This document shows, in pieces, positions 19,199-33,112 of a stretch of DNA of 64,000 nt (the first letter of the stretch is position 1; every line of letters begins with the position of its first letter). The notes beneath the pieces were generated by a model. The model ran no database searches. It was given only the letters and a program-made list of their open reading frames with translations, and was not told where the DNA came from. This stretch comes from Micropterix aruncella (taxonomy: Eukaryota; Arthropoda; Insecta; Lepidoptera; Micropterigidae). Position numbers and translations under genes: made by a program. The DNA is taken from NCBI GenBank assembly GCA_944548615.1, contig CALYMY010000063.1, positions 1 to 64,000 on the forward strand, in the 5' to 3' direction.

Positions 19199-21662
19199 GA
19201 ACATAGAAATTGTTATGAATAAATGTCATTTTTCGAAAAAGACCGTGATAGAGTAAATCAAACGCGTTACGGTGTTTGGGCAGAACGAAGGCCTTTGAAA
19301 TCTCTACGAAATGGCATTTTCGAAATTTTGACATTTTGAAATTTTTTATATAAACTTTCATTTTGAACATAGAAATTGTTATGAAAAAATCACATTTTTC
19401 GAAATAAATCGAGATAGAGTAAACCTACCGCGTTGCGGTCTTTGGCGAGATCGACACCCCGCTTAAGCTCTACAAAATGGCATTTTTGAAATTTTGATAT
19501 TTTGAAAATTATTATATAAACTTTCATTTTGAACTTGGAAATTATTATGAAAAAATCACATTTTTCGAAATAAATCGAGATAGAGTAAACCTAACGCGTT
19601 ACGGTGTTCGGACAGAACGAAGGCCTTTGAAATCTCTACGAAATGGCATTTTCGAAATTTTGACATTTTGAATTTTTTTATATAAACTTTCATTTTGAAC
19701 ATAGACATTGTTATGAAAAAATCACATTTTTCGAAATAAATTGGCTCCCGACGTTTGAGGGCTATTGCGCTAAAAGGCATCAATAGTCCTCCCTGTTTAT
19801 TATTATCTAATAGAGTTTTGCTTTGCGCATCTAACGCTTCTTTTAATTTTCAAATCTGATTAATATTAACGGAATTATAGACGATTTAATATCTGTATAG
19901 GTATATTGATTTATCGATTTAACGGTTTTGTTTCCATAGTAACGAGCTCAGGCGGTGGCCCGACTCGCAATAGAATATTTATCGATTTAACGATTTCTGT
20001 TTCTATGGTAACTTCAGCCCTCGTCATACTTGCGAAAGTTTATTTATCGATTTTACGATTTTTGTTTTCAATAGTAGCGATCCGAGCCAAGGGAGTTTTA
20101 GTATTTTTCCCGCGGCTTCGTTTAATAAATTAAATATTATATTCTTTATTTTATCATATACACACAAGCGAGGTGTCAAAAGATAGGGTTTTAGAACGCT
20201 TTTCATTTCATTGCTTCTGCTTTTTATCTCGTCTTCTTCTTCTTCTATAATTACTTTTCAATACTATTTAATCTGTGCTTTTTCATTTTCATTTTCAGTG
20301 CCTTTGATCAACGAGAAGAGACAATATGGAGACCACAGAAATAGAAGTGCCGTTTCGGAATTTCGAAGAAATACCGGAACGAGCCAGAGATATTGCCCGC
20401 GAGGCGTTAAACGAATTAAAAGGAGTAAACAACCTACGGAAAGAGGTACGTGACAAGGACGAGGGAACTCCTCAACGGTCAACCGTAGAGACGTGAAATT
20501 TGGTATAGGCATTCCATTATGATGGCAATTACTAAGTTCCACCATGACATGGCTGCTGCACCCAGGGTTGGCTCCCGACGAGGGAACTTCTCAATGGTCA
20601 ACCGTAGAGACGTGAAATTTGGTATAGGCATTCCATTATGATGGCAATTACTAAGTTCCACTATGACATGGCTGCTGCACCCAGGGTTGGCTCCCGACGA
20701 GGGAACTCCTCAACGGTCAACCGTAGAGACGTGAAATTTGGTATAGGCATTCCATTATGATGGCAATTACTAAGTTCCACCATGACATGGCTGCTGCACC
20801 CAGGGTTGGCTCCCGACGAGGGAACTTCTCAATGGTCAACCGTAGAGACGTGAAATTTGGTATAGACATTCCATTATGATGGCAATTACTAAGTTCCACT
20901 ATGACATGGCTGCTGCACCCAGGGTTGGCTCCCGACGAGGGAACTCCTCAACGGTCAACCGTAGAGACGTGAAATTTGGTATAGGCATTCCATTATGATG
21001 GCAATTACTAAGTTCCACCATGACATGGCTGCTGCACCCAGGGTTGGCTCCCGACGAGGGAACTCCTCAACGGTCAACCGTAGAGACGTGAAATTTGGTA
21101 TAGGCATTCCATTATGATGGCAATTACTAAGTTCCACCATGACATGGCTGCTGCACCCAGGGTTGGCTCCCGACGAGGGAACTCCTCAACGATCAACCGT
21201 AGAGACGTGAAATTTGGTATAGGCATTCCATTATGATGGCAATTACTAAGTTCCACCATGACATGGCTGCTGCACCCAGGGTTGGCTCCCGACGAGGGAA
21301 CTCCTCAACGGTCAACCGTAGAGACGTGAAATTTGGTATAGGCATTCCATTATGACGGCAATTTCTAAGTTCCACCATGACATCGCTGCTGCACCCAGGG
21401 TTGGCTCCCGACGAGGGAACTCCTCAACGGTCAACCGTAGAGACGTGAAATTTGGTATAGGCATTCCATTATGATGGCAATTACTAAGTTCCACCATGAC
21501 ATGGCTGCTGCACCCAGGGTTGGCTCCCGACGAGGGAACTCCTCAACGGTCAACCGTAGAGACGTGAAATTTGGTATAGGCATTCCATTATGATGGCAAT
21601 TACTAAGTTCCACCATGACATGGCTGCTGCACCCAGGGTTGGCTCCCGACGAGGGAACTCCT
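19199..21662 (+). repeat. HOR unit 2 (2,464 bp; 10 B copies)
   Basis: B array from 20458. It has the marker order CTTCTCAATGG, plain, CTTCTCAATGG with TATAGACATT, plain, plain, CAACGATCAACC, ATGACGGCAATTTC, CATCGCTGC, plain. Unit 8 has the same order and length. Confidence 0.95.
20299..20445 (+). pseudogene. Captured exon fragment, copy 2
   Basis: Acceptor, ATG (20326) and donor intact; unspliced frame ends at 20496. Confidence 0.65.
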
Positions 21663-23293
21663 GAACATAGAAATTGTTATGAATAAATGTCATTTTTCGA
21701 AAAAGACCGTGATAGAGTAAATCAAACGCGTTACGGTGTTTGGGCAGAACGAAGGCCTTTGAAATCTCTACGAAATGGCATTTTCGAAATTTTGACATTT
21801 TGAAATTTTTTATATAAACTTTCATTTTGAACATAGAAATTGTTATGAAAAAATCACATTTTTCGAAATAAATCGAGATAGAGTAAACCTACCGCGTTGC
21901 GGTCTTTGGCGAGATCGACACCCCGCTTAAGCTCTACAAAATGGCATTTTTGAAATTTTGATATTTTGAAAATTATTATATAAACTTTCATTTTGAACTT
22001 GGAAATTATTATGAAAAAATCACATTTTTCGAAATAAATCGAGATAGAGTAAACCTAACGCGTTACGGTGTTCGGACAGAACGAAGGCCTTTGAAATCTC
22101 TACGAAATGGCATTTTCGAAATTTTGACATTTTGAATTTTTTTATATAAACTTTCATTTTGAACATAGACATTGTTATGAAAAAATCACATTTTTCGAAA
22201 TAAATTGGCTCCCGACGTTTGAGGGCTATTGCGCTAAAAGGCATCAATAGTCCTCCCTGTTTATTATTATCTAATAGAGTTTTGCTTTGCGCATCTAACG
22301 CTTCTTTTAATTTTCAAATCTGATTAATATTAACGGAATTATAGACGATTTAATATCTGTATAGGTATATTGATTTATCGATTTAACGGTTTTGTTTCCA
22401 TAGTAACGAGCTCAGGCGGTGGCCCGACTCGCAATAGAATATTTATCGATTTAACGATTTCTGTTTCTATGGTAACTTCAGCCCTCGTCATACTTGCGAA
22501 AGTTTATTTATCGATTTTACGATTTTTGTTTTCAATAGTAGCGATCCGAGCCAAGGGAGTTTTAGTATTTTTCCCGCGGCTTCGTTTAATAAATTAAATA
22601 TTATATTCTTTATTTTATCATATACACACAAGCGAGGTGTCAAAAGATAGGGTTTTAGAACGCTTTTCATTTCATTGCTTCTGCTTTTTATCTCGTCTTC
22701 TTCTTCTTCTATAATTACTTTTCAATACTATTTAATCTGTGCTTTTTCATTTTCATTTTCAGTGCCTTTGATCAACGAGAAGAGACAATATGGAGACCAC
22801 AGAAATAGAAGTGCCGTTTCGGAATTTCGAAGAAATACCGGAACGAGCCAGAGATATTGCCCGCGAGGCGTTAAACGAATTAAAAGGAGTAAACAACCTA
22901 CGGAAAGAGGTACGTGACAAGGACGAGGGAACTCCTCAACGGTCAACCGTAGAGACGTGAAATTTGGTATAGGCATTCCATTATGATGGCAATTACTAAG
23001 TTCCACCATGACATGGCTGCTGCACCCAGGGTTGGCTCCCGACGAGGGAACTTCTCAATGGTCAACCGTAGAGACGTGAAATTTGGTATAGGCATTCCAT
23101 TATGATGGCAATTACTAAGTTCCACTATGACATGGCTGCTGCACCCAGGGTTGGCTCCCGACGAGGGAACTCCTCAACGGTCAACCGTAGAGACGTGAAA
23201 TTTGGTATAGGCATTCCATTATGATGGCAATTACTAAGTTCCACCATGACATGGCTGCTGCACCCAGGGTTGGCTCCCGACGAGGGAACTCCT
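21663..23293 (+). repeat. HOR unit 3 (1,631 bp; 3 B copies)
   Basis: B array from 22922, contracted to three units. Confidence 0.95.
22763..22909 (+). pseudogene. Captured exon fragment, copy 3
   Basis: Intact; ATG 22790, unspliced frame ends at 22960. Confidence 0.65.
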
Positions 23294-24685
23294 GAACATA
23301 GAAATTGTTATGAATAAATGTCATTTTTCGAAAAAGACCGTGATAGAGTAAATCAAACGCGTTACGGTGTTTGGGCAGAACGAAGGCCTTTGAAATCTCT
23401 ACGAAATGGCATTTTCGAAATTTTGACATTTTGAAATTTTTTATATAAACTTTCATTTTGAACATAGAAATTGTTATGAAAAAATCACATTTTTCGAAAT
23501 AAATCGAGATAGAGTAAACCTACCGCGTTGCGGTCTTTGGCGAGATCGACACCCCGCTTAAGCTCTACAAAATGGCATTTTGAAATTTTGATATTTTGAA
23601 AATTATTATATAAACTTTCATTTTGAACTTGGAAATTATTATGAAAAAATCACATTTTTCGAAATAAATCGAGATAGAGTAAACCTAACGCGTTACGGTG
23701 TTCGGACAGAACGAAGGCCTTTGAAATCTCTACGAAATGGCATTTTCGAAATTTTGACATTTTGAATTTTTTTATATAAACTTTCATTTTGAACATAGAC
23801 ATTGTTATGAAAAAATCACATTTTTCGAAATAAATTGGCTCCCGACGTTTGAGGGCTATTGCGCTAAAAGGCATCAATAGTCCTCCCTGTTTATTATTAT
23901 CTAATAGAGTTTTGCTTTGCGCATCTAACGCTTCTTTTAATTTTCAAATCTGATTAATATTAACGGAATTATAGACGATTTAATATCTGTATAGGTATAT
24001 TGATTTATCGATTTAACGGTTTTGTTTCCATAGTAACGAGCTCAGGCGGTGGCCCGACTCGCAATAGAATATTTATCGATTTAACGATTTCTGTTTCTAT
24101 GGTAACTTCAGCCCTCGTCATACTTGCGAAAGTTTATTTATCGATTTTACGATTTTTGTTTTCAATAGTAGCGATCCGAGCCAAGGGAGTTTTAGTATTT
24201 TTCCCGCGGCTTCGTTTAATAAATTAAATATTATATTCTTTATTTTATCATATACACACAAGCGAGGTGTCAAAAGATAGGGTTTTAGAACGCTTTTCAT
24301 TTCATTGCTTCTGCTTTTTATCTCGTCTTCTTCTTCTTCTATAATTACTTTTCAATACTATTTAATCTGTGCTTTTTCATTTTCATTTTCAGTGCCTTTG
24401 ATCAACGAGAAGAGACAATATGGAGACCACAGAAATAGAAGTGCCGTTTCGGAATTTCGAAGAAATACCGGAACGAGCCAGAGATATTGCCCGCGAGGCG
24501 TTAAACGAATTAAAAGGAGTAAACAACCTACGGAAAGAGGTACGTGACAAGGACGAGGGAACTCCTCAACGGTCAACCGTAGAGACGTGAAATTTGGTAT
24601 AGGCATTCCATTATGATGGCAATTACTAAGTTCCACCATGACATGGCTGCTGCACCCAGGGTTGGCTCCCGACGAGGGAACTCCT
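23294..24685 (+). repeat. HOR unit 4 (1,392 bp; 1 B copy)
   Basis: Shortest unit: a single B monomer from 24552. One T is missing in C monomer 2 near 23580 (GGCATTTTGAAATT). Confidence 0.95.
24393..24539 (+). pseudogene. Captured exon fragment, copy 4
   Basis: Intact; ATG 24420, unspliced frame ends at 24590. Confidence 0.65.
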
Positions 24686-26196
24686 GAACATAGAAATTGT
24701 TATGAATAAATGTCATTTTTCGAAAAAGACCGTGATAGAGTAAATCAAACGCGTTACGGTGTTTGGGCAGAACGAAGGCCTTTGAAATCTCTACGAAATG
24801 GCATTTTCGAAATTTTGACATTTTGAAATTTTTTATATAAACTTTCATTTTGAACATAGAAATTGTTATGAAAAAATCACATTTTTCGAAATAAATCGAG
24901 ATAGAGTAAACCTACCGCGTTGCGGTCTTTGGCGAGATCGACACCCCGCTTAAGCTCTACAAAATGGCATTTTTGAAATTTTGATATTTTGAAAATTATT
25001 ATATAAACTTTCATTTTGAACTTGGAAATTATTATGAAAAAATCACATTTTTCGAAATAAATCGAGATAGAGTAAACCTAACGCGTTACGGTGTTCGGAC
25101 AGAACGAAGGCCTTTGAAATCTCTACGAAATGGCATTTTCGAAATTTTGACATTTTGAATTTTTTTATATAAACTTTCATTTTGAACATAGACATTGTTA
25201 TGAAAAAATCACATTTTTCGAAATAAATTGGCTCCCGACGTTTGAGGGCTATTGCGCTAAAAGGCATCAATAGTCCTCCCTGTTTATTATTATCTAATAG
25301 AGTTTTGCTTTGCGCATCTAACGCTTCTTTTAATTTTCAAATCTGATTAATATTAACGGAATTATAGACGATTTAATATCTGTATAGGTATATTGATTTA
25401 TCGATTTAACGGTTTTGTTTCCATAGTAACGAGCTCAGGCGGTGGCCCGACTCGCAATAGAATATTTATCGATTTAACGATTTCTGTTTCTATGGTAACT
25501 TCAGCCCTCGTCATACTTGCGAAAGTTTATTTATCGATTTTACGATTTTTGTTTTCAATAGTAGCGATCCGAGCCAAGGGAGTTTTAGTATTTTTCCCGC
25601 GGCTTCGTTTAATAAATTAAATATTATATTCTTTATTTTATCATATACACACAAGCGAGGTGTCAAAAGATAGGGTTTTAGAACGCTTTTCATTTCATTG
25701 CTTCTGCTTTTTATCTCGTCTTCTTCTTCTTCTATAATTACTTTTCAATACTATTTAATCTGTGCTTTTTCATTTTCATTTTCAGTGCCTTTGATCAACG
25801 AGAAGAGACAATATGGAGACCACAGAAATAGAAGTGCCGTTTCGGAATTTCGAAGAAATACCGGAACGAGCCAGAGATATTCCCGCGAGGCGTTAAACGA
25901 ATTAAAAGGAGTAAACAACCTACGGAAAGAGGTACGTGACAAGGACGAGGGAACTCCTCAACGGTCAACCGTAGAGACGTGAAATTTGGTATAGGCATTC
26001 CATTATGATGGCAATTACTAAGTTCCACCATGACATGGCTGCTGCACCCAGGGTTGGCTCCCGACGAGGGAACTTCTCAATGGTCAACCGTAGAGACGTG
26101 AAATTTGGTATAGGCATTCCATTATGATGGCAATTACTAAGTTCCACCATGACATGGCTGCTGCACCCAGGGTTGGCTCCCGACGAGGGAACTCCT
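24686..26196 (+). repeat. HOR unit 5 (1,511 bp; 2 B copies)
   Basis: B array from 25944. This unit carries the only broken exon copy. Confidence 0.95.
25786..25931 (+). pseudogene. Captured exon fragment, copy 5 (frameshifted)
   Basis: GATATTGCCCGCG has become GATATTCCCGCG (one G lost near 25881). From ATG 25813 the frame now stops at TAA 25894-25896 after 27 residues. The same loss opens an incidental longer frame from 25698 through the rest of the exon. Splice sites are unchanged. Confidence 0.65.
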
Positions 26197-28422
26197 GAAC
26201 ATAGAAATTGTTATGAATAAATGTCATTTTTCGAAAAAGACCGTGATAGAGTAAATCAAACGCGTTACGGTGTTTGGGCAGAACGAAGGCCTTTGAAATC
26301 TCTACGAAATGGCATTTTCGAAATTTTGACATTTTGAAATTTTTTATATAAACTTTCATTTTGAACATAGAAATTGTTATGAAAAAATCACATTTTTCGA
26401 AATAAATCGAGATAGAGTAAACCTACCGCGTTGCGGTCTTTGGCGAGATCGACACCCCGCTTAAGCTCTACAAAATGGCATTTTTGAAATTTTGATATTT
26501 TGAAAATTATTATATAAACTTTCATTTTGAACTTGGAAATTATTATGAAAAAATCACATTTTTCGAAATAAATCGAGATAGAGTAAACCTAACGCGTTAC
26601 GGTGTTCGGACAGAACGAAGGCCTTTGAAATCTCTACGAAATGGCATTTTCGAAATTTTGACATTTTGAATTTTTTTATATAAACTTTCATTTTGAACAT
26701 AGACATTGTTATGAAAAAATCACATTTTTCGAAATAAATTGGCTCCCGACGTTTGAGGGCTATTGCGCTAAAAGGCATCAATAGTCCTCCCTGTTTATTA
26801 TTATCTAATAGAGTTTTGCTTTGCGCATCTAACGCTTCTTTTAATTTTCAAATCTGATTAATATTAACGGAATTATAGACGATTTAATATCTGTATAGGT
26901 ATATTGATTTATCGATTTAACGGTTTTGTTTCCATAGTAACGAGCTCAGGCGGTGGCCCGACTCGCAATAGAATATTTATCGATTTAACGATTTCTGTTT
27001 CTATGGTAACTTCAGCCCTCGTCATACTTGCGAAAGTTTATTTATCGATTTTACGATTTTTGTTTTCAATAGTAGCGATCCGAGCCAAGGGAGTTTTAGT
27101 ATTTTTCCCGCGGCTTCGTTTAATAAATTAAATATTATATTCTTTATTTTATCATATACACACAAGCGAGGTGTCAAAAGATAGGGTTTTAGAACGCTTT
27201 TCATTTCATTGCTTCTGCTTTTTATCTCGTCTTCTTCTTCTTCTATAATTACTTTTCAATACTATTTAATCTGTGCTTTTTCATTTTCATTTTCAGTGCC
27301 TTTGATCAACGAGAAGAGACAATATGGAGACCACAGAAATAGAAGTGCCGTTTCGGAATTTCGAAGAAATACCGGAACGAGCCAGAGATATTGCCCGCGA
27401 GGCGTTAAACGAATTAAAAGGAGTAAACAACCTACGGAAAGAGGTACGTGACAAGGACGAGGGAACTCCTCAACGGTCAACCGTAGAGACGTGAAATTTG
27501 GTATAGGCATTCCATTATGATGGCAATTACTAAGTTCCACCATGACATGGCTGCTGCACCCAGGGTTGGCTCCCGACGAGGGAACTTCTCAATGGTCAAC
27601 CGTAGAGACGTGAAATTTGGTATAGGCATTCCATTATGATGGCAATTACTAAGTTCCACTATGACATGGCTGCTGCACCCAGGGTTGGCTCCCGACGAGG
27701 GAACTCCTCAACGGTCAACCGTAGAGACGTGAAATTTGGTATAGGCATTCCATTATGATGGCAATTACTAAGTTCCACCATGACATGGCTGCTGCACCCA
27801 GGGTTGGCTCCCGACGAGGGAACTCCTCAACGGTCAACCGTAGAGACGTGAAATTTGGTATAGGCATTCCATTATGATGGCAATTACTAAGTTCCACCAT
27901 GACATGGCTGCTGCACCCAGGGTTGGCTCCCGACGAGGGAACTTCTCAACGGTCAACCGTAGAGACGTGAAATTTGGTATAGGCATTCCATTATGATGGC
28001 AATTACTAAGTTCCACCATGACATGGCTGCTGCACCCAGGGTTGGCTCCCGACGAGGGAACTTCTCAATGGTCAACCGTAGAGACGTGAAATTTGGTATA
28101 GGCATTCCATTATGATGGCAATTACTAAGTTCCACTATGACATGGCTGCTGCACCCAGGGTTGGCTCCCGACGAGGGAACTCCTCAACGGTCAACCGTAG
28201 AGACGTGAAATTTGGTATAGGCATTCCATTATGATGGCAATTACTAAGTTCCACCATGACATGGCTGCTGCACCCAGGGTTGGCTCCCGACGAGGGAACT
28301 CCTCAACGGTCAACCGTAGAGACGTGAAATTTGGTATAGGCATTCCATTATGATGGCAATTACTAAGTTCCACCATGACATGGCTGCTGCACCCAGGGTT
28401 GGCTCCCGACGAGGGAACTCCT
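26197..28422 (+). repeat. HOR unit 6 (2,226 bp; 8 B copies)
   Basis: B array from 27456. Marker order: CTTCTCAATGG, plain, plain, CTTCTCAACGG, CTTCTCAATGG, plain, plain. It shows the same marker order and length as unit 7. Confidence 0.95.
27297..27443 (+). pseudogene. Captured exon fragment, copy 6
   Basis: Intact; ATG 27324, unspliced frame ends at 27494. Confidence 0.65.
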
Positions 28423-30648
28423 GAACATAGAAATTGTTATGAATAAATGTCATTTTTCGAAAAAGACCGTGATAGAGTAAATCAAACGCGTTACGGTGTT
28501 TGGGCAGAACGAAGGCCTTTGAAATCTCTACGAAATGGCATTTTCGAAATTTTGACATTTTGAAATTTTTTATATAAACTTTCATTTTGAACATAGAAAT
28601 TGTTATGAAAAAATCACATTTTTCGAAATAAATCGAGATAGAGTAAACCTACCGCGTTGCGGTCTTTGGCGAGATCGACACCCCGCTTAAGCTCTACAAA
28701 ATGGCATTTTTGAAATTTTGATATTTTGAAAATTATTATATAAACTTTCATTTTGAACTTGGAAATTATTATGAAAAAATCACATTTTTCGAAATAAATC
28801 GAGATAGAGTAAACCTAACGCGTTACGGTGTTCGGACAGAACGAAGGCCTTTGAAATCTCTACGAAATGGCATTTTCGAAATTTTGACATTTTGAATTTT
28901 TTTATATAAACTTTCATTTTGAACATAGACATTGTTATGAAAAAATCACATTTTTCGAAATAAATTGGCTCCCGACGTTTGAGGGCTATTGCGCTAAAAG
29001 GCATCAATAGTCCTCCCTGTTTATTATTATCTAATAGAGTTTTGCTTTGCGCATCTAACGCTTCTTTTAATTTTCAAATCTGATTAATATTAACGGAATT
29101 ATAGACGATTTAATATCTGTATAGGTATATTGATTTATCGATTTAACGGTTTTGTTTCCATAGTAACGAGCTCAGGCGGTGGCCCGACTCGCAATAGAAT
29201 ATTTATCGATTTAACGATTTCTGTTTCTATGGTAACTTCAGCCCTCGTCATACTTGCGAAAGTTTATTTATCGATTTTACGATTTTTGTTTTCAATAGTA
29301 GCGATCCGAGCCAAGGGAGTTTTAGTATTTTTCCCGCGGCTTCGTTTAATAAATTAAATATTATATTCTTTATTTTATCATATACACACAAGCGAGGTGT
29401 CAAAAGATAGGGTTTTAGAACGCTTTTCATTTCATTGCTTCTGCTTTTTATCTCGTCTTCTTCTTCTTCTATAATTACTTTTCAATACTATTTAATCTGT
29501 GCTTTTTCATTTTCATTTTCAGTGCCTTTGATCAACGAGAAGAGACAATATGGAGACCACAGAAATAGAAGTGCCGTTTCGGAATTTCGAAGAAATACCG
29601 GAACGAGCCAGAGATATTGCCCGCGAGGCGTTAAACGAATTAAAAGGAGTAAACAACCTACGGAAAGAGGTACGTGACAAGGACGAGGGAACTCCTCAAC
29701 GGTCAACCGTAGAGACGTGAAATTTGGTATAGGCATTCCATTATGATGGCAATTACTAAGTTCCACCATGACATGGCTGCTGCACCCAGGGTTGGCTCCC
29801 GACGAGGGAACTTCTCAATGGTCAACCGTAGAGACGTGAAATTTGGTATAGGCATTCCATTATGATGGCAATTACTAAGTTCCACTATGACATGGCTGCT
29901 GCACCCAGGGTTGGCTCCCGACGAGGGAACTCCTCAACGGTCAACCGTAGAGACGTGAAATTTGGTATAGGCATTCCATTATGATGGCAATTACTAAGTT
30001 CCACCATGACATGGCTGCTGCACCCAGGGTTGGCTCCCGACGAGGGAACTCCTCAACGGTCAACCGTAGAGACGTGAAATTTGGTATAGGCATTCCATTA
30101 TGATGGCAATTACTAAGTTCCACCATGACATGGCTGCTGCACCCAGGGTTGGCTCCCGACGAGGGAACTTCTCAACGGTCAACCGTAGAGACGTGAAATT
30201 TGGTATAGGCATTCCATTATGATGGCAATTACTAAGTTCCACCATGACATGGCTGCTGCACCCAGGGTTGGCTCCCGACGAGGGAACTTCTCAATGGTCA
30301 ACCGTAGAGACGTGAAATTTGGTATAGGCATTCCATTATGATGGCAATTACTAAGTTCCACTATGACATGGCTGCTGCACCCAGGGTTGGCTCCCGACGA
30401 GGGAACTCCTCAACGGTCAACCGTAGAGACGTGAAATTTGGTATAGGCATTCCATTATGATGGCAATTACTAAGTTCCACCATGACATGGCTGCTGCACC
30501 CAGGGTTGGCTCCCGACGAGGGAACTCCTCAACGGTCAACCGTAGAGACGTGAAATTTGGTATAGGCATTCCATTATGATGGCAATTACTAAGTTCCACC
30601 ATGACATGGCTGCTGCACCCAGGGTTGGCTCCCGACGAGGGAACTCCT
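28423..30648 (+). repeat. HOR unit 7 (2,226 bp; 8 B copies)
   Basis: B array from 29682; a tandem copy of unit 6 with no difference noticed. Confidence 0.95.
29523..29669 (+). pseudogene. Captured exon fragment, copy 7
   Basis: Intact; ATG 29550, unspliced frame ends at 29720. Confidence 0.65.
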
Positions 30649-33112
30649 GAACATAGAAATTGTTATGAATAAATGTCATTTTTCGAAAAAGACCGTGATA
30701 GAGTAAATCAAACGCGTTACGGTGTTTGGGCAGAACGAAGGCCTTTGAAATCTCTACGAAATGGCATTTTCGAAATTTTGACATTTTGAAATTTTTTATA
30801 TAAACTTTCATTTTGAACATAGAAATTGTTATGAAAAAATCACATTTTTCGAAATAAATCGAGATAGAGTAAACCTACCGCGTTGCGGTCTTTGGCGAGA
30901 TCGACACCCCGCTTAAGCTCTACAAAATGGCATTTTTGAAATTTTGATATTTTGAAAATTATTATATAAACTTTCATTTTGAACTTGGAAATTATTATGA
31001 AAAAATCACATTTTTCGAAATAAATCGAGATAGAGTAAACCTAACGCGTTACGGTGTTCGGACAGAACGAAGGCCTTTGAAATCTCTACGAAATGGCATT
31101 TTCGAAATTTTGACATTTTGAATTTTTTTATATAAACTTTCATTTTGAACATAGACATTGTTATGAAAAAATCACATTTTTCGAAATAAATTGGCTCCCG
31201 ACGTTTGAGGGCTATTGCGCTAAAAGGCATCAATAGTCCTCCCTGTTTATTATTATCTAATAGAGTTTTGCTTTGCGCATCTAACGCTTCTTTTAATTTT
31301 CAAATCTGATTAATATTAACGGAATTATAGACGATTTAATATCTGTATAGGTATATTGATTTATCGATTTAACGGTTTTGTTTCCATAGTAACGAGCTCA
31401 GGCGGTGGCCCGACTCGCAATAGAATATTTATCGATTTAACGATTTCTGTTTCTATGGTAACTTCAGCCCTCGTCATACTTGCGAAAGTTTATTTATCGA
31501 TTTTACGATTTTTGTTTTCAATAGTAGCGATCCGAGCCAAGGGAGTTTTAGTATTTTTCCCGCGGCTTCGTTTAATAAATTAAATATTATATTCTTTATT
31601 TTATCATATACACACAAGCGAGGTGTCAAAAGATAGGGTTTTAGAACGCTTTTCATTTCATTGCTTCTGCTTTTTATCTCGTCTTCTTCTTCTTCTATAA
31701 TTACTTTTCAATACTATTTAATCTGTGCTTTTTCATTTTCATTTTCAGTGCCTTTGATCAACGAGAAGAGACAATATGGAGACCACAGAAATAGAAGTGC
31801 CGTTTCGGAATTTCGAAGAAATACCGGAACGAGCCAGAGATATTGCCCGCGAGGCGTTAAACGAATTAAAAGGAGTAAACAACCTACGGAAAGAGGTACG
31901 TGACAAGGACGAGGGAACTCCTCAACGGTCAACCGTAGAGACGTGAAATTTGGTATAGGCATTCCATTATGATGGCAATTACTAAGTTCCACCATGACAT
32001 GGCTGCTGCACCCAGGGTTGGCTCCCGACGAGGGAACTTCTCAATGGTCAACCGTAGAGACGTGAAATTTGGTATAGGCATTCCATTATGATGGCAATTA
32101 CTAAGTTCCACTATGACATGGCTGCTGCACCCAGGGTTGGCTCCCGACGAGGGAACTCCTCAACGGTCAACCGTAGAGACGTGAAATTTGGTATAGGCAT
32201 TCCATTATGATGGCAATTACTAAGTTCCACCATGACATGGCTGCTGCACCCAGGGTTGGCTCCCGACGAGGGAACTTCTCAATGGTCAACCGTAGAGACG
32301 TGAAATTTGGTATAGACATTCCATTATGATGGCAATTACTAAGTTCCACTATGACATGGCTGCTGCACCCAGGGTTGGCTCCCGACGAGGGAACTCCTCA
32401 ACGGTCAACCGTAGAGACGTGAAATTTGGTATAGGCATTCCATTATGATGGCAATTACTAAGTTCCACCATGACATGGCTGCTGCACCCAGGGTTGGCTC
32501 CCGACGAGGGAACTCCTCAACGGTCAACCGTAGAGACGTGAAATTTGGTATAGGCATTCCATTATGATGGCAATTACTAAGTTCCACCATGACATGGCTG
32601 CTGCACCCAGGGTTGGCTCCCGACGAGGGAACTCCTCAACGATCAACCGTAGAGACGTGAAATTTGGTATAGGCATTCCATTATGATGGCAATTACTAAG
32701 TTCCACCATGACATGGCTGCTGCACCCAGGGTTGGCTCCCGACGAGGGAACTCCTCAACGGTCAACCGTAGAGACGTGAAATTTGGTATAGGCATTCCAT
32801 TATGACGGCAATTTCTAAGTTCCACCATGACATCGCTGCTGCACCCAGGGTTGGCTCCCGACGAGGGAACTCCTCAACGGTCAACCGTAGAGACGTGAAA
32901 TTTGGTATAGGCATTCCATTATGATGGCAATTACTAAGTTCCACCATGACATGGCTGCTGCACCCAGGGTTGGCTCCCGACGAGGGAACTCCTCAACGGT
33001 CAACCGTAGAGACGTGAAATTTGGTATAGGCATTCCATTATGATGGCAATTACTAAGTTCCACCATGACATGGCTGCTGCACCCAGGGTTGGCTCCCGAC
33101 GAGGGAACTCCT
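30649..33112 (+). repeat. HOR unit 8 (2,464 bp; 10 B copies)
   Basis: B array from 31908, with unit 2's marker order including TATAGACATT near 32316. Confidence 0.95.
31749..31895 (+). pseudogene. Captured exon fragment, copy 8
   Basis: Intact; ATG 31776, unspliced frame ends at 31946. Confidence 0.65.
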
